64,000 bases of DNA, from assembly GCA_948468225.1 (NCBI GenBank), contig CAOKHH010000002.1:62001-126000 (forward strand). The letters run 5' to 3'. The position numbers and the translations under genes were made by a program. Under the pieces are notes generated by a model. It searched no databases and was not told the DNA's origin. It saw only the letters and a program-made list of their open reading frames with translations. Positions within the stretch are counted from its first letter, which is position 1. Each line of letters begins with the position of its first letter. Below are positions 36,655 to 44,559 of the stretch, piece after piece. Origin of the DNA: an uncultured Clostridia bacterium. Lineage in GTDB: Bacteria > Bacillota > Clostridia > TANB77 > CAG-508.

Positions 36655-36790
36655 AAGAAAAGTGGCTTCGCCATATGTGCATTTTGCTTCGCAAATATGC
36701 ACGAATCAATGAAACTTAACCTTGTTGCTCTAGAAAAATCTTGCGATTTTTCCTTTGCAATAAAAAGGGCGCATAAAATGCACCCCACAT
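36655..36790. repeat. Compound palindromic repeat (AAGGTTAAG-type), copy 2
   Basis: Contains AAGTGGCTTCGCC, a GCTTCGCAAA palindrome, AACTTAACCTTGTTG and TTGCGATTTTTC, plus GGTGCA-type ends. Copy at 40666-40765. It is upstream of pepF. Confidence 0.7.
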
Positions 36791-36808
36791 AGTTTACAAT
36801 ATATATTT

Positions 36809-37009
36809 TTATTCCAAACCATATTTTTGTTTAAATCTTTCTGCTGCTCCACCTGTTTTGCTTTGTTTTAAGTTACCTGTCCAATATGGATGACATTTTG
36901 AACATACGTCAACTTTTAAATCTGTTCTTGTAGAACCAACTTCTAATACGTTTCCACAAGCACATGTTATAGTTGTATTATTGTATTCTGGATGTATTCC
37001 TTCTCTCAT
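36809..37009 (-). CDS. rpmE: Ribosomal protein bL31 (zinc-binding C+ form)
   Basis: The 66-residue protein begins 'MREGIHPEYNNTTITCACGN' and has 'VDVCSKCHPYWTGNLKQS'. C-x-C and C-x-x-C pairs give the zinc ribbon of the C+ type bL31. The start ATG at 37007-37009 follows AAGAGGTG; a GTG 12 nt upstream (37021) is less well spaced. Confidence 0.95.
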   Translation of the reverse strand: MREGIHPEYNNTTITCACGNVLEVGSTRTDLKVDVCSKCHPYWTGNLKQSKTGGAAERFKQKYGLE

Positions 37010-37107
37010 TATGTATTTCACCTCTTCCTTTCATTAAATAAAAAATGTCGCCTATTATAATATCATATATTTTTGTATATTTCAAGTATTATTTGTTTAT
37101 TTTTTGT

Positions 37108-37755
37108 CTATTGAAAATTTGCCATCATTTCGTTTATACCTGTTTCTCCTGTCATGCTTGTTGCTATTATTGCAATAAAATACTTATCCACTTTATATAC
37201 ATAATATTTTTGTGTTACTTTAACTCCAGATGAAGTTGCACTTACTGTTAACACATCACATTCATTGTTTCCAACTTGTTCTTTTGATGTTCCTTCTACT
37301 GTGTATTTTATTGAACTTACACTTGTTAATTGACTTTTTAATTGGTTAATATAAAATTCAGTTGTATAATCCATTGTAGACTTTTCACTCATTACAGCTA
37401 TACTATCTGCTGTATTTGGATTATTTACCATCATATAATAAGCACTATTTAATTTTGCTATTTCTGAAGTAGCTTTTTGTTCATCATCTAATACTTCGCT
37501 TCCTAAGTTCATTATTTCTGCCATTTCTTCTTTGTCATAATGTGTCCAATCTTCTGGTAAATTGAATTTTAATCCTAGAAAATCATTAGTATAAACATTA
37601 TCTTCCCATTTTCCAATTGAAAATTCTACTTTTTGATCTTCTGAAGGCTTCTCTTCCTTTTTTGATTCTTCTTCCTTTTTTCCACATCCTGTTAATAAAA
37701 ATAACATAGCTCCAATAATTAAAAGTACTAATGTGTTTTTTAATGTTTTTTTCAT
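37108..37755 (-). CDS. Lipoprotein of unknown function
   Basis: The 215-residue protein starts 'MKKTLKNTLVLLIIGAMLF' with a lipobox 'LLTGC', so it is probably anchored outside the membrane. The soluble part begins 'FSIGKWEDNVYTNDFLGLKF' and has no family I recognise. It follows an AGGAG-type site. Confidence 0.8.
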   Translation of the reverse strand: MKKTLKNTLVLLIIGAMLFLLTGCGKKEEESKKEEKPSEDQKVEFSIGKWEDNVYTNDFLGLKFNLPEDWTHYDKEEMAEIMNLGSEVLDDEQKATSEIAKLNSAYYMMVNNPNTADSIAVMSEKSTMDYTTEFYINQLKSQLTSVSSIKYTVEGTSKEQVGNNECDVLTVSATSSGVKVTQKYYVYKVDKYFIAIIATSMTGETGINEMMANFQ

Positions 37756-37812
37756 TTTAATATCTCTCCTTTAAAATTTATTTAATATTTTTATCTATAA
37801 AGATAATTATAT

Positions 37813-37980
37813 TTACTTATTTTTTTCATCGTTATCTATAACTTTAACATAATCTTTATCTACTGTGCTATTTACTTCTTTTTCAAAAGATACTTTTCTA
37901 ACTAATTTTGAAGTTACATTAAATAATATAGCAACAATTGCTATTAGTAACGCTATTTTTTTCCAATATTTAGCTAACAT
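37813..37980 (-). CDS. Small single-span membrane protein
   Basis: ATG 37978-37980 with TTAGGAGAAG gives about 55 residues: 'MLAKYWKKIALLIAIVAIL' then a short charged tail ending 'VIDNDEKNK'. Unknown; it follows the lipoprotein gene on the same strand but upstream of it. Confidence 0.6.
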   Translation of the reverse strand: MLAKYWKKIALLIAIVAILFNVTSKLVRKVSFEKEVNSTVDKDYVKVIDNDEKNK

Positions 37981-38131
37981 AAGTTCTTCTCCTAACATTT
38001 ATAAATATTTTACCCACATATATAATTATACTATTTTTAATTTATTTGTCAATGATTTTATGAAGATATACATATTTATACATTTTTTGCAAATAATATT
38101 TTTAATATAATTTGTTGGAGGTTTTTATTTT

Positions 38132-38728
38132 ATGAAAAATTTTGTAAAATTATGCATTACTTTATATATATGTTTATTTACTTTATGCGGTTGTAATACG
38201 TCTGATAATAATGATAAACTTAATTATAATTCCAATAAATTGTCTATATCAACCAGTAATCCAAAAAAAGAAGTTAATATTGCTTCGTTTAATACAAATA
38301 TTTTAGATAAAGAACAAAACAGAATGAATAATATTTCATTATCTTGTAGTAAACTAGATGAATATATTTTAAAATCTGGTGAAACTTTTTCATTTTGTGA
38401 TATCATTGGTGAAACTAGTGAAAATACAGGGTTTAAAGAAGCGGATATGCTAGATGCAAATGGTAAAATATTTAAAGGATTTAGCGGAGGAATTTGCCAA
38501 GTTAGCACTACATTGTATAATGCCCTACTACAAATACCTAATATTGAAATAATAGAAAGACATACTCATAGCAGAAGAGTTTACTATATTGAAAAAGATA
38601 AAGACGTTACTGTAGATTCAAATAGTGGACTGGATTTCAAATTCAAAAACAATACAGGCTATGATATAAAAATTTATGCAAGTAATACAAATGAAGAAGT
38701 TACAGTAAAAATTATGAAATTAGAATAA
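38132..38728 (+). CDS. VanW-family lipoprotein
   Basis: The 198-residue protein has a lipoprotein signal 'LCITLYICLFTLCGC' and the VanW core 'SKLDEYILKSGETFSFCDIIG', 'FKGFSGGICQVSTTLYNALLQ' and 'IEIIERHTHSRRVYYI', which is the full set of VanW motifs. The family is linked to peptidoglycan and glycopeptide resistance clusters but its activity is unknown. It converges with dacF. Confidence 0.9.
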   Translation: MKNFVKLCITLYICLFTLCGCNTSDNNDKLNYNSNKLSISTSNPKKEVNIASFNTNILDKEQNRMNNISLSCSKLDEYILKSGETFSFCDIIGETSENTGFKEADMLDANGKIFKGFSGGICQVSTTLYNALLQIPNIEIIERHTHSRRVYYIEKDKDVTVDSNSGLDFKFKNNTGYDIKIYASNTNEEVTVKIMKLE

Positions 38729-38742
38729 GATAAACAAAAAAA

Positions 38743-38857
38743 TATAAAGATTAAAATATATATTATTTTATAAAACCTTCGAGGTTTCAAGGGTAATCCG
38801 GCAGCCGTGCTGCTCAGGCTTTTATAAAATAATATATATTTTAATCTTAGTATAGAT
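38743..38857. repeat. Long perfect inverted repeat, 29-bp arms, between convergent genes
   Basis: The arms AAGATTAAAATATATATTAT... (38748-38776) and their exact complement (38821-38850) flank two small stems (CCTTCGAGG... and GGCAGCCGTGCTGC). It lies between VanW-like and dacF stops and could act as a bidirectional terminator or be a non-autonomous mobile element. Confidence 0.75.
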
Positions 38858-38862
38858 ATGTT

Positions 38863-40081
38863 TTATCTCATTAAATTAAACCATTTTTCAAACATATGAC
38901 TACTATTATTAAAAAATCCTATTTTCTTAATTTCTTTCTTTGCTATAACATTTATTCTCGCTAATTCTTGGTTTTCTAACTTAAATACTACTTCTCCCAG
39001 AATCTGACCTTGCTCTATTGGTGTGCTAACTTTATCTGGTATATTTATTTCTTGTGTAACACTTTTTTCTTGCCCCTTTTTTATTAAAACGCCTCCATCT
39101 GATTCAAATATTGCATCTACTGAATCTTCTACTCCTTTTTCTACTAATACAGTTTTTACAGTATCCCCCTTGTTGCCTAATTTTTTATATGAATAATTAT
39201 TAAAACCATAATCTAGCAATCTCTTTGCCTCGTTAAATCTTATTTGACCTGTTGGTGCTCTCATTATTACTGCAATTAAACTTAAATCATTTCTAGTAGC
39301 GGAAGCGGATAGATTAAATAGTGCAACAGATGTTGAACCAGTTTTTAATCCAGTTATTCCTTGATAATTCCTAATTAGTTTGTTTGTATTAACCAACTCA
39401 GACTTACCGATCTCTTAAAGAATCCATCCATATAGTAGTATAATTTGTTATATCAGGATGATTGGTTAGTAATTCTCTAGACATAATAGCAATATCATAA
39501 CTAGATGTTAAATGTCCATCTTCATCTATTCCATGACAATTTTTAAATGTTGTATCATTCATTCCCAACTGCTTTGCCTTCTCATTCATTCTTACAACAA
39601 ATTGTTCTTCATCTCCCGCCAAATATTCTGCCATTGCAACTGTACAGTCGTTTGCTGATACAACACATATCGCTTTCAGCATTTCATGTACAGTTAATTC
39701 TTCTCTTGGGTCAAGCCAAATTTGTGAGCCACCCATTTTTGTTGCATTTTCACTACAAGGTATTTTTGTGTCTAAAGAAATTTGCCCACTATCTAATGCT
39801 TCCATTATTAAAAGTATTGTCATAACTTTAGTTACACTAGCAGGTCTCAATTTCTCATGAATATTGTGCTCATATAAAACTTTACCGCTATTTTGTTCAA
39901 TTAGTATTGCACTTTCAGATTCTAAATTCAAAAAATTTCCAGTTTCATTTTCATTAACACTAGTTAGCATAGTTTCATCATAATTCGACCATATAAATTC
40001 TGTTGCATATATTACATTTTGTGAAAATACTATTACTAACAATACAAAAATAGATAATATTTTAAATAGTAATTTCTTCAT
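38863..40081 (-). CDS. dacF: D-alanyl-D-alanine carboxypeptidase (read through a +1 shift at CGG)
   Basis: Start ATG 40079-40081 behind AGAGAGG; 405 residues after the shift. Signal peptide 'MKKLLFKILSIFVLLVIVFS', then PBP motifs: 'LRPASVTKVMTILLI' (SxxK), 'SANDCTVAM' (SxN) upstream of CGG (39407-39409), and 'GITGLKTGSTSVALFNLSAS' (KTG) downstream. At the site the sequence is GAT CGG TAA; without the shift the protein ends one codon later and lacks the KTG motif. The family trims pentapeptides, with DacF-type members active in spore cortex formation. Confidence 0.94.
39407..39409 (-). other. +1 frameshift site, codon CGG (dacF)
   Basis: GAT CGG TAA; skipping C gives GGT in 'LRDGKSELVNTNKL', a conserved DacF glycine. 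The zero-frame next codon is a stop. Confidence 0.9.
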
Positions 40082-40181
40082 ATATACCTCTCTTTCTAAG
40101 ATATTATTTATCATAAATATACACTCTATATTCAATACTATGTACAAAAAAATTTTTTATTCAAAATACATATATAAATAA

Positions 40182-40233
40182 TTGACAAATTTATTTTTTA
40201 AACTATAATTATATGTATCGGTAGTTACTATCG
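40182..40233 (+). promoter_or_regulatory. Promoter and operator of the merR-type gene
   Basis: TTGACA (40182-40187) and TATAAT (40204-40209), 16-nt spacing, followed by a partial palindrome CGGTAGTTACTATCG (40219-40233) that shares GGTAGTTACTA with the operator upstream of the flavodoxin cluster (44445-44469). Its location downstream of the -10 suggests autorepression. Confidence 0.75.
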
Positions 40234-40261
40234 CCTAATGTTTTTTATTGGAGGAAAAATT

Positions 40262-40660
40262 ATGTATTCAATGAAAGAAACTTGTGAGCAAGTTGGTTTA
40301 ACTTATGAAACTTTAAAATACTATTGTAATGAAGGATTAGTTCCTAATGTGAAAAGAGATAAAAATAATTATAGAATTTTTAGTGAAAATGATATTGCTT
40401 GGATTAAAAGTTTAACTTGCCTTAAAGGATGTAATATGAGTATTGAAGAAATGAAAAAATATCTAGAACTTTGTTTAAAAGGAGAGTCTACTATTCCTGA
40501 GCGAAAAGCTATTCTAGATGCAAAAAAAGAATCTTTATTAAAAGAAATACAAAAACTACAAAAAAATATTGATTATATAAATTGGAAACAACAATTTTAT
40601 GATGATGTTTTATCTGGTAAAACAAAATATTATAGTAATTTAATTCAAGTAGAAAAATAA
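40262..40660 (+). CDS. MerR-family transcriptional regulator
   Basis: The start ATG 40262 follows TTGGAGGAAAAATT; 132 residues. The N-terminal helix-turn-helix 'MYSMKETCEQVGLTYETLKYY' and the hinge 'NYRIFSENDIAWIKSLTCLK' are standard, followed by a helical coil and a short C-terminus without Cys sets. The effector is probably a small organic or oxidant rather than a metal. Its operator also occurs at the convergently oriented flavodoxin cluster. Confidence 0.9.
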   Translation: MYSMKETCEQVGLTYETLKYYCNEGLVPNVKRDKNNYRIFSENDIAWIKSLTCLKGCNMSIEEMKKYLELCLKGESTIPERKAILDAKKESLLKEIQKLQKNIDYINWKQQFYDDVLSGKTKYYSNLIQVEK

Positions 40661-40665
40661 GATAA

Positions 40666-40765
40666 GTGGCTTCTCCACATGTGCAGATTGCTTCGCAATC
40701 GCACGAATCAATGTAACTTAACCTTGTTACTCCGAAAAAATCTTGCGATTTTTCCTATGCAATAA
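40666..40765. repeat. Compound palindromic repeat (AAGGTTAAG-type), copy 3
   Basis: AAGTGGCTTCTCC...GCTTCGCAATC, AACTTAACCTTGTTAC, and the stem ATCTTGCGATTTTTC. Same orientation and order as 36655-36790. Confidence 0.7.
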
Positions 40766-40768
40766 ATG

Positions 40769-40791
40769 CGGGTTGCATAACATGCAACCCG
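40769..40791 (-). terminator. Hairpin terminator after the flavodoxin cluster
   Basis: CGGGTTGCAT (40769-40778) pairs with ATGCAACCCG (40782-40791) just before the stop of the last cluster gene. The U-tract is weak. Confidence 0.55.
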
Positions 40792-40800
40792 TATGTTATT

Positions 40801-41436
40801 TTACCTTATAAAATTCGTAAAACTAATTTCTTCTTGCTTTGGAAGTTTTATTCCTTTTTCTTTTCCGGCTTCTATACATTTTAGATAATAAGCCATATTT
40901 CTTCCTAATATTCTCATTATCTGCATACCTTCCTCATCTTTTCTTACATCATCTGGTGTAGCTCCGTGTACCATATTCCAATATCTTGATGAAATTATTG
41001 GCATTTGCGTAATTCCAAAATACTTATTTATTTGGTCATAAGTTGCTGTTGTTCCCGCTCTTCTTGCTGAAATTACAGTTGCTGCAGGTTTAAATAAGAA
41101 AATATCTCCTTTGCCTGATTGAAATGGTGCATAAAATGCTCTATCCATAAATCCTGTTATGTTTCCAGTTGCTCCTCCATAATGTACTGGAGTTCCAAAT
41201 ATAAATCCATCTGCTTCTTTTGCTTTTTCCAAAAAAACATTTACAACGTCATCAAAAACGCATCTTCCAAGCTCTTTGCATTTTTTACAAGCTATGCACC
41301 CGCCAACCGGCTTTATTCCAATCCAAAAGATTTCAGTTTCAATACCTTCTTCATTTAAAGTCTTTGCAACTTCACTTAAAGCCGTATAAGTACATCCCTC
41401 TTTATGAGGTCCACCATTTACTAATAATACTTTCAT
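40801..41436 (-). CDS. NADPH-dependent FMN reductase / iron-sulfur flavoprotein
   Basis: ATG 41434-41436 behind AAGGAG; 211 residues. The flavodoxin-like fold has 'MKVLLVNGGPHKEGCTYTAL', a C-x-x-C-x-x-C...C motif 'PVGGCIACKKCKELGRC' typical of iron-sulfur flavoproteins, and 'ADGFIFGTPVHYGGATGNITGFMDR'. It is the last gene of a five-gene set controlled by the MerR operator. Confidence 0.85.
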   Translation of the reverse strand: MKVLLVNGGPHKEGCTYTALSEVAKTLNEEGIETEIFWIGIKPVGGCIACKKCKELGRCVFDDVVNVFLEKAKEADGFIFGTPVHYGGATGNITGFMDRAFYAPFQSGKGDIFLFKPAATVISARRAGTTATYDQINKYFGITQMPIISSRYWNMVHGATPDDVRKDEEGMQIMRILGRNMAYYLKCIEAGKEKGIKLPKQEEISFTNFIR

Positions 41437-41469
41437 AATCTTCTCCTTATTAAAATTTATTGTATCGTA

Positions 41470-41513
41470 CAAGTTAGCTGTAATCGGTAAAACCTCAACA
41501 GCTAACTTTCACT
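41470..41513. repeat. Inverted repeat in the gap between the reductase and flavodoxin genes
   Basis: AAGTTAGCTGT pairs with ACAGCTAACTT around a 16-nt loop. Confidence 0.5.
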
Positions 41514-41528
41514 TAAAATTTCTCCTTA

Positions 41529-42296
41529 TTAGTCAATTATATCAATTTGTTTTAACCATGTTTCTACTTCTTCTGGAGCATCTTCCATATTATTTCTATA
41601 AAGTTTAAAAGCATTTGAATTAACATTAGCTGTATTTAATTTGTTGGTAATTGTTGAAACTGTACCAGCTAATCCACTTCCACCATTTGTGCTAAATAAA
41701 TATACATTCTTTCCTGTAAAGTCATAGCTTTCTAAAAATGTGTAAAGTATTTGTGGTAAATCGCTCCACCAAATTGGATATCCTATAAATATTGTGTCAT
41801 AATCTTCAAAATTGCTTATTTTACTTTTTATTTCTGGTCTAGCATCATTGTTTTGTTCTTCCTTTGCATCATCTATTAGTGCTTGATGATCTGATATATT
41901 ATATTGTTTTACTGCTTCTATTCTAAATACATCTGCTCCAGTATGTTCTTGTATTAGATTTGCTACATATTGTGTATTCCCCAAATTCTCTCCATTTACA
42001 GTAACTGTACTATCTTCTTTAGCAGTTCCAGTAGTCTCTGGTAATGAAAAATATGCTACTAATATTTTTCCTGTACTTGATATTTCTGGTTTATTTTCTT
42101 CTGATATATCGATTGTATTGTCTTCGTTTTCTACCACATTTGTTTTATTATTATTTTCATTTTCTGTATTTAATCCGTTTTGTGAAGTATTATTATTATC
42201 TTTACTATTATTTGAATTTACAATAAATATTGCTCCAATAGAAACTGCAATTATTATAATTACTGCAATAATTCCTATTATAATATTTTTATTCAT
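41529..42296 (-). CDS. Flavodoxin with N-terminal membrane anchor
   Basis: The 255-residue protein has an N-terminal segment 'IIIGIIAVIIIIAVSIGAIF', an Asn-rich linker of about 40 residues and a flavodoxin domain with 'ILVAYFSLPETTGTA', 'DTIFIGYPIWWSDLPQILYTF' and 'YLFSTNGGSGLAGTV'. An extracytoplasmic location is inferred from the anchor. It belongs to the MerR-controlled cluster. Confidence 0.88.
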   Translation of the reverse strand: MNKNIIIGIIAVIIIIAVSIGAIFIVNSNNSKDNNNTSQNGLNTENENNNKTNVVENEDNTIDISEENKPEISSTGKILVAYFSLPETTGTAKEDSTVTVNGENLGNTQYVANLIQEHTGADVFRIEAVKQYNISDHQALIDDAKEEQNNDARPEIKSKISNFEDYDTIFIGYPIWWSDLPQILYTFLESYDFTGKNVYLFSTNGGSGLAGTVSTITNKLNTANVNSNAFKLYRNNMEDAPEEVETWLKQIDIID

Positions 42297-42322
42297 ATTA
42301 AAATCTCTCCTATCTCTATAAA

Positions 42323-42913
42323 TTATTTTAAGCTATCAGTCCAAGTTTTAATGTCTGAATCTGATGCATTAGAACTAAAACGATGTCCTTGTAACCAATT
42401 TCCACCATTTGCTTCTTTTTCAAGCAATTTTCCACTTTCCCCTAATCCAGATGATGAAGAAGTGCAAAATGGAATTACTGTTTTTCCATTAAAATCATTT
42501 GCCTTTACAAAAGTATCTACTGGCCATGCTGCTATTCCCCACCATATTGGATAACCAATTAGTATAGTATCATATTCTTCCCAATTATCTACTTTTGTTG
42601 ATAATAATTTAACATCTCTTAAAGATTCATCATTATGTTCTTTTGATACTCTTGAATTATCATTTGTCCAGTTTAAATCTTCTGATGTATATATTTCTTC
42701 TGGTACTATTTCAAAAGTATCAGCATTTAAATTTTTTGCAATTTTTTCTGCAACTGCTTTTGTGTGATTTTGAGCTGAGTAATATACAACTAATATTTTT
42801 CCTTCTCCTACTTTTGCAGTTTTTGTATTATTTTTATATATTGCAAATCCGCATACTGCTACAATAACTACTATTATAGCTATAATAATTCCAATAATAA
42901 CTTTTTTATTCAT
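42323..42913 (-). CDS. Flavodoxin with N-terminal membrane anchor
   Basis: The 196-residue protein has an N-terminal hydrophobic segment and a flavodoxin domain with 'ILVVYYSAQNHTKAVAEKIA', 'DTILIGYPIWWGIAAWPVDTF' and 'IPFCTSSSSGLGESG'. It is a paralogue of the neighbour at 41529. Both keep the YPIWW motif for FMN binding. Confidence 0.88.
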   Translation of the reverse strand: MNKKVIIGIIIAIIVVIVAVCGFAIYKNNTKTAKVGEGKILVVYYSAQNHTKAVAEKIAKNLNADTFEIVPEEIYTSEDLNWTNDNSRVSKEHNDESLRDVKLLSTKVDNWEEYDTILIGYPIWWGIAAWPVDTFVKANDFNGKTVIPFCTSSSSGLGESGKLLEKEANGGNWLQGHRFSSNASDSDIKTWTDSLK

Positions 42914-42933
42914 TTTCTAATTACCTCATTTCT

Positions 42934-43926
42934 TTATAAATTTTTTCCAAAAAATTCTTCTAATTTATTTGTAATTTTTTCTACATATTCTGGATACCAA
43001 TATGTTTTAATATGTGTTGCTCCATCAATTAAAAATAATTCTTTATTCTTTGTTCCGGTTGCCCTTTCATAGCATCCTTCTGTCATATATAGTGTATCTG
43101 CCATTTTTCCTGCCATCATAAGAAGTGGTTGATTTATCATTTCCATTCCACATCTTGCATCAAATGAAAATAAATCTATATTTGAAGATACTGTATATGC
43201 AAAACTTGATCCAGTATGTTTATGTGTAATTCCATAATACTCATATCCATCTTTATATAAGTCAAATGGCATTTTTTTAGATTCTTCCGGAGTCATTATG
43301 TCTAACATATTTGGTGTATATCTTACTTCTTTTCCAGATAGTTCATCTTCTCTTGCTTTGTAAGCATCTTCTAATCTTTCTGTTATTGTGTTAATTTGTG
43401 AATCTAAAAATCCATTTTTTCTTACAATTCCTGTATTGAAAGCAGATAGTGTTGCAACTGCTTTAATTCTTTTATCTGTCCCAGCTGCTCTTAATGTATA
43501 GCCACCACCACCACAAATTCCTAAAATTCCAACTCTTGTTCTATCTACACCTTTGTAGCTTACGATGTAATCAATAGCTCCATGTATATCTTCAACTCTG
43601 TTTTGTGGTTTATCTGTATTTCTTGGCATTCCCTCTGATTTTCCTTGATATGCTGCATCAAAAGCCATTGTAATATATCCCATTTCTGCTAATTTTTGAG
43701 AATATAGTCCTGCTACTTGTTCTTTTACTCCTCCATTTGGATGAGCGACTACAACTGCTGGATATGTTTTTGTTTCATCAAAATTTGCAGGTGTATAAAC
43801 ATTTGCTGAAATTTTCAGTCCATTTAACATATAATTAACTGGATGAATATTTACCTTTCCCATCTTATTTTCTGTAATTGCATTGTCATAAACTAAACCA
43901 AATTGATTTTCTTCTTCTTTACTCAT
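42934..43926 (-). CDS. Alpha/beta hydrolase (dienelactone hydrolase-like)
   Basis: ATG 43924-43926 behind TAGGAGG; 330 residues. 'AVVVAHPNGGVKEQVAGLY' (oxyanion region), the nucleophile elbow 'VGILGICGGGGYTLRAA' with Cys in place of Ser, and a C-terminal 'IDGATHIKTYW' with the catalytic His. The elbow G-I-C-G-G-G points to a DLH-like enzyme with a cysteine nucleophile. It is the second gene of the cluster. Confidence 0.85.
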   Translation of the reverse strand: MSKEEENQFGLVYDNAITENKMGKVNIHPVNYMLNGLKISANVYTPANFDETKTYPAVVVAHPNGGVKEQVAGLYSQKLAEMGYITMAFDAAYQGKSEGMPRNTDKPQNRVEDIHGAIDYIVSYKGVDRTRVGILGICGGGGYTLRAAGTDKRIKAVATLSAFNTGIVRKNGFLDSQINTITERLEDAYKAREDELSGKEVRYTPNMLDIMTPEESKKMPFDLYKDGYEYYGITHKHTGSSFAYTVSSNIDLFSFDARCGMEMINQPLLMMAGKMADTLYMTEGCYERATGTKNKELFLIDGATHIKTYWYPEYVEKITNKLEEFFGKNL

Positions 43927-43938
43927 TTTTAACACCTC

Positions 43939-44397
43939 CTAAAAATTTAATTTATCAATTATTTCATTACCATCTGATGTATCAATAACAACCTCTTTTA
44001 ATTCCATTCCCATAAGTGTTGCAACTCTATTTGCCAAAAATGTTACTGTATTTTTAGTAGCTTCATCTGGTGCACTTCCTTGAGCAAATAAATAGAATTT
44101 TTTGCCTTTTAAAACTTCTGCTTCTGGTAGTAAATAAAGTCTGTCTATAAATGTTTTTAATATTCCACTAACTGTGTACCAATAAATAGGAGCTCCAATT
44201 ACAATAATATCTACTTCTTCAATTTCTTTAAAAACGTCTCTAATTTGATCCTCTTCATTTACTTGCCCATATTGACATATTTTATAATCTGCCATTTGCA
44301 AAACATCATGTTCTACATTTTCTAATATTTTTTCTCCAATACGATAAGTGTTTCCATTTTTATTTGGACTACAATTCATAAATAAAACTCTGTTCAT
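43939..44397 (-). CDS. NAD(P)H-dependent flavin oxidoreductase
   Basis: The 152-residue protein has a flavodoxin-like fold: 'VLFMNCSPNKNGNTYRIGEKI', 'DIIVIGAPIYWYTVSGILKTFIDR' and 'YLFAQGSAPDEATKNT'. First gene of the cluster, directly behind the MerR-type promoter. Function in quinone or aldehyde stress is inferred from the cluster, not shown. Confidence 0.85.
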   Translation of the reverse strand: MNRVLFMNCSPNKNGNTYRIGEKILENVEHDVLQMADYKICQYGQVNEEDQIRDVFKEIEEVDIIVIGAPIYWYTVSGILKTFIDRLYLLPEAEVLKGKKFYLFAQGSAPDEATKNTVTFLANRVATLMGMELKEVVIDTSDGNEIIDKLNF

Positions 44398-44438
44398 AAT
44401 AAATCCCCTCTTTATAAATTTATTTTTAACATAACAGT

Positions 44439-44469
44439 ATTATATTGACCGGTAGTAACTACCGGTCAA
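44439..44469 (-). promoter_or_regulatory. MerR-type promoter with 19-bp spacer and palindromic operator
   Basis: -35 TTGACC (44464-44469), -10 TATAAT (44439-44444) and a 19-nt spacer. The spacer lies inside a 25-bp palindrome (44445-44469) with 12-bp perfect arms, TTGACCGGTAGT and complement. A 19-bp spacer is the hallmark of promoters activated by MerR proteins that twist the DNA. Confidence 0.9.
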
Positions 44470-44500
44470 TACTTTTTTTAAAATTTTAATATTTTTTTAA

Positions 44501-44528
44501 TAAAAAAAGCAGATGTTCTCATCTGCTC
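44501..44528 (-). terminator. Terminator after the anti-sigma gene
   Basis: AGCAGATG (44509-44516) pairs with CATCTGCT (44520-44527), followed by a U-run on the minus strand. Confidence 0.8.
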
Positions 44529-44559
44529 TATATTTTCTCTATATGATTATAATATGAAT

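Noticed and set aside
34854-36788. Long N-terminus of PepF
   Set aside because: The first 53 codons run through a repeat element and the family starts at 'MNDEYKWNLKDIF' with its own RBS.
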